This document shows positions 35,372-45,332 of a stretch of DNA of 64,000 nucleotides, piece after piece. The notes beneath the pieces are model-generated. The model searched no databases. It was given only the letters and a program-made list of their open reading frames with translations, and had not been told where the DNA came from. The position numbers and the translations under genes are program-made. The first letter of the stretch is position 1, and each line of letters starts with the position of its first letter. The stretch comes from Phytophthora quininea (lineage: Eukaryota > Oomycota > Peronosporomycetes > Peronosporales > Peronosporaceae), in assembly GCA_011947345.1 (NCBI GenBank), contig JAAVTG010000670.1:711588-775587 (forward strand), read 5' to 3'.

Positions 35372-35580
35372 GTCGTACTGGATCCTGCGGCGGCCTCCGC
35401 CCAGCTCGCCCTACATACTGTCGCTGTCGGGTTGTGCTGAAAGTGATTGTACTGGCTGTACTCGTAAGTGTGCTGTGAATACGAAGGACACAAAGGAAAG
35501 GTTTAACCTGAACTTGTCTGCGTGGGTCATCACAGGACAAGAAACTCGAAGAAATGCAACTTGGCGATCCACGCGCTCAG

Positions 35581-36182
35581 TCACTTGCGACTCGTGGTCG
35601 TGCACATGAGCACCTTTTCCAAGTTGGGGTTGTCTCTCTCCATGGTCTCAATCCGGACGGCAGCAGCTCGGAACTCCTCCGAGTACTCCCACGGGTCTCT
35701 TGGACATCCTAGGAGGACGTCCCAGGGGATGTGTGCATGCGTACTGGCGTAGTCGTCACTGCTCAGTGTCCCCATGAACTGACACGTCCACACTGGCATG
35801 CACGTGACGTCGTCCGCTCTGAAGCCGAGGCGAGCGATCTCGTTGTCGCCAGTCTGCACGTTAACGATGCAGTCCCGCAGCAGCGTCATGTTCGCGGCGT
35901 TGTCGACGACTGCCAGGGTGTTGAACAGCTCGATGGCTTCTCGGAGCTGCTGGAGCCGGCTGCGACGGGCAGCATCGACAGGGAATTGCACGCGGATCTC
36001 GCAGTTGCGGATGCTGCCGACGAGGGTGACGCGCCAGCAGTGGAAGGTAACCTCGACGGAGGGGCTGTGACGTCAGGCAACGAGGTGTTGGTGCGGAGAG
36101 CGTCGAGCCACGGCTGCAGGAAGACCCACTTGGACTGGTTGATGGCTTGGCGGCTGACGCGGACGCCACGTGTGGGCGCCAT
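35581..36182 (-). CDS. Family A gene, copy 2 (unrecognised, about 200 aa)
   Basis: Starts MAPTRGVRVSRQAINQ at 36182. One C is needed in the run near 36060 to pass from SLPDVTAP to SVEVTFHCWRVTLVGSIRN; the frame then stays open to a stop at 35581 through REAIELFNTLAVVDNAANM, VTCMPVWTCQFMG and DPWEYSEEFRAAA. Repaired length 200 residues. Copy 1 is at 29.9-30.4 kb on the plus strand. No known domain; possibly an oomycete-specific family. Confidence 0.55.
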
Positions 36183-36229
36183 GGCGAATGCGGAAATGAG
36201 AGCTGACGGGGAGGAAAGCGCTGGATGTT

Positions 36230-36292
36230 GAAGTTGCTCATACAAAGAGCAAGTGAACTGCGCACTTGGTTTTTGTATGACCAACTTCAGCG
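36230..36292. repeat. 63-bp imperfect palindrome
   Basis: Two 27-base arms starting TGAAGTTG and ending CAACTTCA pair with about four mismatches around a short centre. It lies 48 bp upstream of the start of family A copy 2, so it may be a regulatory site. Confidence 0.55.
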
Positions 36293-36585
36293 ACAATCAC
36301 TCCGAAGTGATGGCCCCAGATTTCGAGGCAATCGACAACAACATTATGGCCAGCTACTTTCTGCTGCGTCTTACACCAGGGACTTCCGGCATTCCTCCAC
36401 TGCACATCCGATGGAAGTCCTGGGGTGTCCTCGACGCAGCTGTGGACGGAAACTATTGTTAATACTAGTACAGCGCTCCAACAAGTCAGCAACGGCAACG
36501 ATACGACTACGACCACAGCCAGTCATGCAGCTATTTTCTCAATTGATGCCTGCGTCTCGCATTAAGGTTTGCCACCCATCTAGCT

Positions 36586-37302
36586 CTATTTGGATCTGTA
36601 CACCACCAACTGCGCCAGTCGGACCAATGCATCTCGCTCGGGCGAGGGAGCGAACTGCATCGCCGCCTGGCACGCCAACTCGGCCCGGCCGATAGCAAGC
36701 GCCTTCGGCCGTGCGATGCCCGTACTCTTCTCCACCAGCTCGCTCGCCTGCAAACAAACAGTTATTGTTAGAAAAGTTCACTTTCATAAAGCCCCGCCAA
36801 GCCACGCACCGTCTCGATGTCTCCTCCCTGCGAGAATTTCCGCTTCGACAGTTCGCGCAGTACAGGAACTCCTCCTGCGCGAGAAGCAGCGGCGCCGTCG
36901 ACAGCCCTGACTTTAGGTCGGCTAGTAGCGGCTTGCCCGTGTTCACTCCTTCGTAGTCCAGCACGTCGTCGATCAACTAGCAGGAAGAAGAGCAACAGGA
37001 TTAATTATCAGTTGACCATCGAAAAGATCGGTTAGCAAATTTGGTACCTGGAAGGCGAGGCCGATGTGACGGCCAAAGGCGAAGCCCAGGTCGCAAATGT
37101 GGTCGTCGTGCTTGCCCAACACAAGCGCGGCCTTGCAACTGTTGGACATCAGCGAGCCGGTCTTGTAGTAGTTCTTGCGGAGGTAGTACTCGAACGGCGA
37201 GATGTCGTCGCGAGCGTCCGCGTTCTTCATCTGCATCACTTCGCCCTTCACGAGGTGCTCGATAGATGTCGACATGAGCTCGACCGCCTCCAGATTGTTT
37301 AG
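36586..37302 (-). pseudogene. Polyprenyl diphosphate synthase 3' fragment, copy 1
   Basis: Trans-prenyltransferase that makes the ubiquinone side chain. Only the C-terminal half is present: exons 37048-37302 (VELMSTSIEHLVKGEV, YYLRKNYYKTGSLM), 36810-36976 (LIDDVLDYEG, the second Asp-rich motif, and GKPLLADLKSGLSTAPLL) and 36586-36747 (ASELVEKSTGIARPKALAIG to YRSK). The N-terminal exons, including the first DDxxD motif, are absent here and in copy 2. Exon 2 has lost one base of an AAA run at 36867-36868, shifting the frame; copy 2 keeps it. Non-functional as it stands because of the 5' truncation. Confidence 0.85.
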
Positions 37303-38790
37303 CTTGTGTGATCTGCACCGCGCACGTGTATTTATTTGACGTTTTGATGCACTCCATGAAGACGTACATGTATTAGATAATGCTTACAATGAGCCATGAC
37401 ATTTATCCAAAGCCTCAGCGCCTTTATCGTCCGAAAGGAACATATAAAGAAGGACAAATACGCCATACACGCAACAAGCAAGGCGATCGCAATGCACACA
37501 CTGGGTTCACACTCGAGATACGTAGAGAGCAGCAAACAACAATCTCGACTTCGTCACTTAAAAATGTCGCCTGGTGGTGGCCGTGTGCGTGCCCGCGAAG
37601 AACTACGTCTCCACCCGAGGGTCGGAGCAAGCCCGCTTTCATCAACTTCGTACCCATCGCACAATCTTTCGATAGTCAACGAATATTGGGTAAAGTACTG
37701 TCGCCCGCCTCCATGATCAATGAAAATGTCTTCGTATCCTGCTTCCGCAGCGAAACGCGGCGGAGCCCAGCATTTCTCGTTTGTCAAGCCGACAGCGGCA
37801 TCGCAGTCGAGCAGAAGCTGAGCGCGAAGCAGGATTCACTCCGCTCACGTTGCCTTGTGATGCAATCGACCCCATCGAGAGATACGCCAGCTGATCGGTC
37901 GAACGACCCAGTTAGTCGTCTACTCAAGCCCCAACTTCGACCAACTTCGTGTCCACCGAGTTGCAAACGCCACTAGTTACTACACCCCAAAGCCGCTGCA
38001 CCTGTAACGGACGCAAGCGGCGTAACTAGGCAAGTCGCGTACTAGAGTGAAGGTTTTGGTCGTCGAGCAATACGAAACAATGAAGCTGCTTAAATTTGTC
38101 GCTGTGAATTCATAATCGTTTATTGCCATTCGTCGAACAAAATTCCAGTAGGCGTTGAGCTTTGCCATCGTTCGCCCAAACACCGCTGCCGCGTATCTCA
38201 AGTGGCCGCCAACACGGCTCAAAGTAACACGCTCTGGAAATTCCCTGAAACAACGTGTTCCTCGCACAATCGGGGCTGCCCGGCAGGCAAAGTAGAGAGC
38301 AGAATGTTGTATAAGCAAGCTCCAAATCAACGAGCCCACTGACCGCGGAAAAGTAATACCACTTACGCAATCGACAAACTTTGGCTCACGCGGTCCGCAG
38401 TAATCGGAGCTCCGTCGAGTTTGACGCAATGCTCGATCGATTGAAGCACACTCCACTAGTCCCCACATCTTCCATTCCCAAGACCGCCAATCGTTTTTGA
38501 AATGCCTCCGATTATTGCTCCACCAGAGTGCAGTTTCAAATCAAGTTAACAAAACTGTCATCAGCAGCATCTGATGTATGATGCTGGGATGGATGGTCGC
38601 CATGAATTTCAAAATCATGTCTTCCTCAATTCGTTGTCGAGCTGCAGCAGAAGCGAGGGATCTCTCCAGCAGGATTAACGTCCAAGACGTCATTGCAATC
38701 CAACTTCTTCTTTGCTGAGAGCAAGACTGCGACCACGAAGCAACGCGACGCAACTTCGCGGGAGACCCTCCTCGTCAAGTGCTGAGATAT
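37303..38790. other. Segment of the duplicated block without a recognised gene
   Basis: Apart from the minus-strand frame at 37980-38468, only short frames on both strands are present. The N-terminal exons expected for the prenyl synthase are not found. Confidence 0.4.
37980..38468 (-). CDS. Unrecognised 162-codon frame, copy 1
   Basis: Starts MWGLVECASIDRALRQ and ends YRCSGFGV. The same frame, start and stop are kept at 60843-61331 with only a few amino-acid changes (for example a Gly/Ser pair in the middle and a Ser/Gly pair near the end). Keeping the frame in both copies is mild support for coding; no domain or signal peptide seen. It could simply be open by chance in a young duplication. 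Confidence 0.35.
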   Translation of the reverse strand: MWGLVECASIDRALRQTRRSSDYCGPREPKFVDCVSGITFPRSVGSLIWSLLIQHSALYFACRAAPIVRGTRCFREFPERVTLSRVGGHLRYAAAVFGRTMAKLNAYWNFVRRMAINDYEFTATNLSSFIVSYCSTTKTFTLVRDLPSYAACVRYRCSGFGV

Positions 38791-40084
38791 ATCGATCGGC
38801 GGCGCGAGCTTGCGTGTGAGAGACTGCTGTTTGCCACCGAGATCCTGACAAATCTGTCGCTTATGCTCGTCGACGATCCCACCTCCATTCTGGACAAGTC
38901 ACGGCGTGCGGCAGCTACAGCAAATTGCGCGTGATGGCAATCGAACAATCACAACCACCCGCCAGCCTGTATGTGGTCCGATGGTAAGGCCGCCTGACAT
39001 CGGACGCTGTGGGGTACTTCTCCTCGCCTGTGTGTGACTGTTCAGCCCACCGGCTACCTCATGTCGTGGTGAACAACGTGACGGACACCGAGAGCCGCTG
39101 AGAACTTGATGGACCGTATCCAATCAGGTGTAGACACGAAACATGGCACGGCAAGTTTCGTCTTGGCGCGACAAGACCCGGATGGCTCTACCGATCGAAG
39201 CACCTTCAACATTGGTCAGCTGACGATCGCCAGCAAGCTCGCGGTATTGTTGACCCGCAACGTGCTGAGTCGCTGCTGGGACCGCATGCGTTCTCACGCG
39301 GAACTCGATCAATCTCGTGTAGCGAGTGCCATGATGGGGCTCGTCTTCCTGCATCTGAGCATGGGCCTGAGCGTCATCCAGAACTTCACCGGAGCCTTCT
39401 TCTACACCGTGTCGAACGAGATCTTCACTGCAGTCGAGATCCAACTGGTAGCGGTGTCTCTTGAAATCTTCATGGTGCGTCGACGGTACGAGAACGCTCC
39501 CTTCCTTTGGTGTTGTGGTACCTCACCAACCTGCGCATGCCGATCCTCATGTCAGTCGTGGTGTTCGTGCCGGCCTACTTTATGATCGGCAATGACCATG
39601 GCGCTGTGACGTCTCCCTGTTTTTATGGCGTTGATATGGGCTTCCTCCGTGGGTCTCGGTCTCGCTATCGGGTGCTTCTTCCGTCGCGCGGACCTGGCCA
39701 CCGTCGTGGGAGATCATCCATCCTGCTGCCAATGCTGCTGTTTGGCGGTCTCATGGCCAGCTCGAGCGACACGCCCGTCTACTTTGTCTGGATGAGCTAC
39801 ATCTCGCCCATCAAGTTTGGCTTCGACGCCATGATGCGCATTTACTGGGGGCAAGTGGACGACATCCCGTGCGACCAGTCCGCGCAATGCAGTTCTGCGC
39901 GGCCTGGGGAAGAGGTGCTGGCCAAGTACAGCGTCTCAGATCGACCCGTTCTGGCGGACGCGATGCTGCTGGTGCCCCTCAACGTCTGCTACCGAGCGCT
40001 GGGCTTCCTCACATTGCACTCGGCCAAGCAGCTCTCACCAAGATGTCGGTCAGCAGTACTATCCTATCATATTGCCGCATTTTG
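38790..40084 (+). pseudogene. ABCG (white-type) half-transporter relic, copy 1
   Basis: Fragments in changing frames: a degenerate signature/Walker B region (RRRELACERLLFATEILTN, LMLVDDPTS), a His-loop remnant, then membrane-domain pieces (LTRNVLSRCWDRM, NEIFTAVEIQLV, YLTNLRMPILMSVVVFVPAYFMIG) and a C-terminal part LLFGGLMASSSDTPVYFVWMSYISPIKFGFDAMMR ... VLAKYSVSDRPVLADAMLLVPLNVCYRALGFL, typical of ABCG proteins. Several stops and shifts leave no full transporter. This copy keeps CCCC at 39975-39978 and so the correct LNVCYRALGFL frame; the other two copies have CCC. Confidence 0.8.
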
Positions 40085-40227
40085 ATGTTATCAGAACCTG
40101 ATAAAACCTCACTGTTTGAACGTAAAACCTCGTCAAGTTTCGCGCCCAAACTTCGCGCTCATTCTTCTTTTCGCGCCTGTCGAGCCGAGAAGAGTACCAA
40201 CGCAAAGACAACAAGTAGGAGGGCAGG

Positions 40228-41341
40228 ATGTCGATCCTGCACGAGGAGGGACAGAAGATGAAGACCAGCAGACGAGAGTGGTAAGCGATCTTGATCCATT
40301 TGACCTAATCCTACTGATTATCTTCGGATTTTTAGGATTACTTTGTTTACTGACGCTCGTTCATAATAACGCAGGAGGGAGCTGCAGCTGCATGAACAGT
40401 CCACACTCGCGAGTGCCCTGGAAGATGGCCGCTCGACAGCGCTCGCGTCCGAACTCAACGCAGCCAAGAAAGAGATCGAGCGTTTGAGGGCGCAGCTCAA
40501 GGCTGCGCAGAATGAGAGCGCTGCCTCGAAGAAGGCAGAACCGACGCTGAGTTTTATGTGCAAACTCTTCTCCGGCGCGTCCAAGGCCAAGTTGGTGCTG
40601 AAGGATCGCGTGGAGCAGCTCGGCGAGAAGCTGGAGACAGCCACAGAAGAGAACAAGCGACTCCGTTCGATGGTGGAGGAGCTACAGAACCAGAAGGCTC
40701 ATGATGAAGCGACTGCTGTCAGGCAACTTGATGCGGCGAACGCTCGTGCGCTGTCGAGTGAGAGAGCTACGGCACAGCTTCGTAACAAGCTCGTCGAAGC
40801 TCGTCTCGTCTACACTATCGAATCGGCTGAGCAGATGAAGACTCAGCTTTCCCTTCACAATCGCTCGCTGGTGAAAGCCAATAAGTTACTGGAAGAAGTT
40901 CGCAGGGAGAAGACCATGCTGGAGGAAAAGCTCGTGGCGCTGGAAGGCCAGTTATTCGACCGGAGCAATGGCGACGGCGGCAGCTTCACTGCTTCTTGGC
41001 AGAACGATATGAGCAACAGTGACAGCTTCGCAGATACCTTTCTGTGTGATATGAGCAACAGCGGCAGTTGCACGGATATCTCGCTGGACGCTCCGTTGCG
41101 ACTCTCAGATCTCGACACTCCGTTGCGGCTCTCGGATCTCGACACTCCGTCGCAGACCTCGGATGCTGGGGTCGCCGAGCTCAGCTGGCAGGCCAGCCTG
41201 AGAGTTTCAAGGTGGGGGCGATCCTCTCAACAGAGATACTTGTCTTCTCGAGGTGGCGCCTCCAAAACTAGCTGTCCTCCCGGAAGTCTTGCAAGTGCCG
41301 TATCGGACGTCGCTGGGTGGAAAAGTGTGCGAGTTATGTAG
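40228..41341 (+). CDS. Coiled-coil protein A, left-arm copy
   Basis: Exon 1 (40228-40280, MSILHEEGQKMKTSRRE) joins across a 94-nt intron (GTAAGC...CGCAG, splitting a Trp codon) to exon 2 (40375-41341): 339 residues, frame intact. Long heptad-type coiled coil (SELNAAKKEIERLRAQLKA, DRVEQLGEKLETATEENKRL, EEVRREKTMLEEKLVALEGQL), then a Ser/Asp-rich tail with a repeated LRLSDLDTP motif. It resembles the product of the gene just downstream, so the two look like a tandem duplication. Function unknown. Confidence 0.7.
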
Positions 41342-41450
41342 TCCGGACGACGAGCTGCTTCGTGTTGTGGAGAGAGCCGAGCAGCGCGTACAGCGGGACA
41401 TCTGAGGGATACCGAGTGATGAAGAACAGAACCATGAAGAGAGCAGCCAA

Positions 41451-43075
41451 GTGTGTGGAAGCTGTGGAACAGAGCCCATCTCGCTGTTCAAGTGCCGAGC
41501 CAAGTCCGTTAAGTCCTGCATTGCCATACACCTCATCGCGTGTGTGGTGACGCAGATTTCGTGGCATGGGTGGTACTTGAGAGTTACAGGATCAATTGGT
41601 TTGCTTGAGCAGCACCTCATTACGTGCAAGCTCAGGCATCAAACAGTCTCAAAGAGCACGTGTATCGAAGGCATCAGGAAGCTGGCCGCTCGGCAGCACT
41701 GGAGTTGGAGCTGGTGCTGGTGCTGCTCACGAAGACGACGGACGAGTGCAGCAGATTCTGCTTCGGGCTCCTCCAGCTCTTCTTCACTTGAGCTGCTGGC
41801 TGTATCGGAGTCCTCAGCAGCGTTGGGCAGATCGTCGGCCAGAAATGCCTGGATCAGAGGTGCTGCGATGTACAGCGCCGAGCTCGCCACAGCCAAAACG
41901 GAGATCGACCGTCTGCGAGGGCAGCTCGAGGCAACGCAGAAAGAGAATGCAGACCTACAGACACACAAGAGCGACGGCTCCAGCGACGCGGCCGCTGCTG
42001 AGCGCATTGCTGAGCTCGAGAGACTGCTCCAGTCCCGCGATCAAGAACTCAAGTCGACTGCGGCCGCTTTGGCTGCCACGAAGAAGCAGCTGGAAGCCGC
42101 TGATGCTCGCGCGCACGCGGGCGACGGCGCGAAGAAAGAGCTCGAGAACGGGCTTACAGGAGCGTGGCGCACACTCCAAATCATGCGAGACGCGACGGCG
42201 CAGCTTGAAGGCCAGTTGGCAAGTATGTCGACCAGCGCAGCTCCAGCCACAACAACCTCGGCGGCAAGTGATGCCACACAACGCAAGGAAGAGCTGGCCA
42301 AGGTGCAGAAGCAGCTGAAGCTGTCGAGGCATGAAGTGGCGCAGCTTCGCTTCCGCAGCAACCAGCTTGAGACTGTCAACGATAGACTTGAAGAAGTGGT
42401 CAAGGAGAAGCGTGCATTGGAAGTGAAGCTCACGGCGCTGGAATCCCAGTTATTAGAGCGCAGCGTCGCTGCTCGCTCTCTCGACGCCAAGAACGCTGCC
42501 GTGTTCACGGAGCTGCAGCAGAAGCTTGATCAGAAGGTGGCGCAGTTGTTGAGCGCTGAGCGCGAGGTCGCCCACTTGCGCTCGCAGATCGACGGCGGAG
42601 ACGCTGGTGTCGACATGGCTGCCAAGGTGAAGCCGATCAAGACAGTTGTGCGTCTGCAGCGCAATGGCGACCGAGCCAAGGTGCCGGAGAAAACGCTGGG
42701 CACGCGTGCTACGGTAGCGTGTCGTGAGTCAGTGGACCGCGCTGGTCCCCGCAGCCAACGTACGCCGTCGATTCCCAAGGGCGCCAAGACTGAGGAGAAG
42801 AAGGCGTCAACTTTGCGTCGTGCGTCGCCGGCATCCCCGGTGCAAACCGCCAAGGCCTCCAACCGATATGCGAATACAGCAGCCTGCAGCTCCGCTCGTC
42901 CCACCGCATCGACGACATCTGGCGTTCGCACGAGCAGCAAGGTGGCGCCACTGAGGAAGAATTCTACGTCGACTACTAGCGTTGCCCACAGCCCGCGTGT
43001 GTCGCCCAGCGGATGGCCATCAAGCGACCCACCCAGGTGGAGTTCCGCGACCGGAAGGGATCGACCGCCGGTTAA
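41451..43075 (+). CDS. Coiled-coil protein B, left-arm copy
   Basis: The frame is open from 41451, with a more credible Met at 41868 (MYSAELATAKTEIDRLRGQL). A long coiled coil follows (ERIAELERLLQSRDQELKST, RLEEVVKEKRALEVKLTALESQL), then a basic Ser/Thr/Pro-rich tail. One G is missing at 43009-43010 (GG here, GGG in the right arm at 45396-45398). With it the protein ends STAG at 43075, as in the other copy. Without it the frame runs on to 43730 through the tandem repeat, giving a spurious 759-codon product. Confidence 0.65.
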
Positions 43076-43190
43076 ACTACCTCCAGCACCACTGCCACCT
43101 CGCGGTTGCCTCGACCGCAGACGCAGAGATGGCACTGAGCCGAGCGACGGACGACCTCGTCAAGAATACGTGCATTCCGACGATGGTACC

Positions 43191-43403
43191 AAGTGGTCGC
43201 GACGAACTATCGTGACGAGCTTTACGCGGACGCTGCCGCGACGAATGGACGGGGAACTCATTGCTTCCTCGGTCCTTCCTCCTCGCCAGCTCGCCGAGAC
43301 ACTGGGGACTCATTGCTCCCTGGCTGTGTCGGTGGGTGGGTCTGGTACGGCGCGAGAAGATCATTGCCTTCTCGTGGCCGGGCCCGTGGAGGTTGTGACG
43401 TGC
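43191..43403 (+). repeat. 213-bp tandem repeat, unit 1
   Basis: Begins AAGTGGTCGCGACG and ends GTTGTGACGTGC. Repeated at 43428-43640 with one base changed (GAGACACTGG here, GAGACGCTGG in unit 2). Present only in the left arm. Confidence 0.93.
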
Positions 43404-43427
43404 GGCTGGGCAGGCTCGATAGCACAC

Positions 43428-43640
43428 AAGTGGTCGCGACGAACTATCGTGACGAGCTTTACGCGGACGCTGCCGCGACGAATGGACGGGGAACTCATTG
43501 CTTCCTCGGTCCTTCCTCCTCGCCAGCTCGCCGAGACGCTGGGGACTCATTGCTCCCTGGCTGTGTCGGTGGGTGGGTCTGGTACGGCGCGAGAAGATCA
43601 TTGCCTTCTCGTGGCCGGGCCCGTGGAGGTTGTGACGTGC
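43428..43640 (+). repeat. 213-bp tandem repeat, unit 2
   Basis: Second unit, 237 bp downstream of the first and separated by 24 bp. The sequence following it (AGCTTGGCAGG) is the one found in the right arm. Confidence 0.93.
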
Positions 43641-43984
43641 AGCTTGGCAGGGCTTCGTTCGGATGGTATTGTCGGAGCTGGATATGCTGCCAGACGGGCG
43701 CAGCTATTTGTTGTATGTGTCGAAGCGTGAAGACGTGCGTGTACTAGATAGATTATGCTTACAACGTAATGGAGCAAGCCAACATATTTATTCAAAGTGC
43801 CAGCGCTGTTGATGTATCACGAAGAATTGCACCGAGAAGGCCGACTACGACGACAGGAACTACACACATAACAGACAAGGCGGAGGAACGTCGATAAAGA
43901 GCGTTCCACCGCCTTTATTTACTGCTCGGGTGCCTGGAAACCCCAGTATTCATCCGAATATCCAACGGACGTGGAGGCCTCCCA

Positions 43985-44525
43985 CTACGCCTTAGCATAC
44001 GTTTTGATCTTCGCGGCAATGTCGTCCACGCGCGCATTCTGCGTAAAGAAGTCGAGAAACTCGCCATCGGGGTCCACCAGATACATCACGATGGAGTGGT
44101 CCACCAGGTATTCGTCGTCGTCTTCGTTCTCGTCCGCCTTGGAAAAGTACACGCGGTAGGCCTTGGTGATGTCCGCGACCTGGTCGGTCGCGCGTGCCGG
44201 TGAGCATCTTCAACTTGGGGTGGAAGTCGGCCTAGTAGGCTTGTATCTGCGCCACCGTGTCGCGCTTGGGGTCCACCGTCACGAACAGCGGCACGACGTC
44301 GGGCAGCTTCTCCGCCTCCAGCTTGTCCAGCACGTCGCCGATGCGCACCAGCTCGTTGGGGCAGATATCGGGGCAGTGTGTGAAGCCAAAGTACAGCAAC
44401 GCGTACTTGCCGCGGAACGACGCGTCGGTCACGGCGCGCTTCGTGTCGCAGTCCACCAGCATCCATGGTCCGCCCAGAAGTGGCTTGCCAATGGAAGTCA
44501 CCTTGGACGTGGCTGTCAACAGCAC
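43985..44525 (-). pseudogene. SCO1-type copper chaperone, truncated and broken
   Basis: SCO proteins deliver copper to the CuA site of cytochrome c oxidase in the mitochondrial intermembrane space. The thioredoxin-like core is clear: GGPWMLVD, YFGFTHCPDICPNEL with the CxxxC copper ligands, VTVDPKRDTVAQI, FHPKLKMLTGTR, and VDHSIVMYLVDPDGEFLDF with the His ligand. An in-frame TAG (44233-44235) follows IQAY, a frame shift lies near 44195-44205 (CGAC repeated, or bases lost), and the presequence and membrane-anchor exon are missing. It fills the spacer of the inverted repeat, so the 5' part was probably lost at the right-arm junction. Confidence 0.85.
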
Positions 44526-45332
44526 AAAGCAGCATCAATGCATCAGTCCACATAATCTAAAGAGCATTCGATGGTATTGTAAGATCTATGAGCTCGACAA
44601 GAAGAAAACATGTCGATACAGTCCGGGAGAAGACGAATCGCGAACCAGCGTATTTGAAGAATTACTGTATCACTATTCCGACGAAATATGTTGTCCTTAC
44701 CTGGTTTCCAGGCACCCGAGCAGTAAATAAAGGCGGTGGAACGCTCTTTATCGACGTTCCTCCGCCTTGTCTGTTATGTGTGTAGTTCCTGTCGTCGTAG
44801 TCGGCCTTCTCGGTGCAATTCTTCGTGATACATCAACAGCGCTGGCACTTTGAATAAATATGTTGGCTTGCTCCATTACGTTGTAAGCATAATCTATCTA
44901 GTACACGCACGTCTTCACGCTTCGACACATACAACAAATAGCTGCGCCCGTCTGGCAGCATATCCAGCTCCGACAATACCATCCGAACGAAGCCCTGCCA
45001 AGCTGCACGTCACAACCTCCACGGGCCCGGCCACGAGAAGGCAATGATCTTCTCGCGCCGTACCAGACCCACCCACCGACACAGCCAGGGAGCAATGAGT
45101 CCCCAGTGTCTCGGCGAGCTGGCGAGGAGGAAGGACCGAGGAAGCAATGAGTTCCCCGTCCATTCGTCGCGGCAGCGTCCGCGTAAAGCTCGTCACGATA
45201 GTTCGTCGCGACCACTTGGTACCATCGTCGGAATGCACGTATTCTTGACGAGGTCGTCCGTCGCTCGGCTCAGTGCCATCTCTGCGTCTGCGGTCGAGGC
45301 AACCGCGAGGTGGCAGTGGTGCTGGAGGTAGT

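Larger units (their letters stand above)
36464..41024. repeat. Duplicated block, copy 1 (direct repeat of 59316-64000)
   Basis: From ACTAGTACAG at 36464 the sequence is nearly identical to that from 59316, and stays so until the window ends at 64000. It carries, in order, a truncated polyprenyl diphosphate synthase, an unknown minus-strand frame, an ABCG relic and the start of the coiled-coil genes. Copies differ by scattered substitutions, single-base indels and one ~134-bp insertion in copy 2. Confidence 0.93.
39330..43942 (+). repeat. Left arm of large inverted repeat
   Basis: Reverse complement of 44703-49079 with only scattered differences, including identical stretches of several hundred bases. 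It is 236 bp longer than the right arm, almost entirely because of a 213-bp tandem duplication (offset 237 bp) near its inner end. Contains the ABCG 3' relic and two coiled-coil genes. Confidence 0.95.

Noticed and set aside
43076..43730. Extended coiled-coil B protein of 759 codons running through the tandem repeat
   Set aside because: It depends on a missing G at 43009-43010; the other arm has GGG and stops at the equivalent of 43075.
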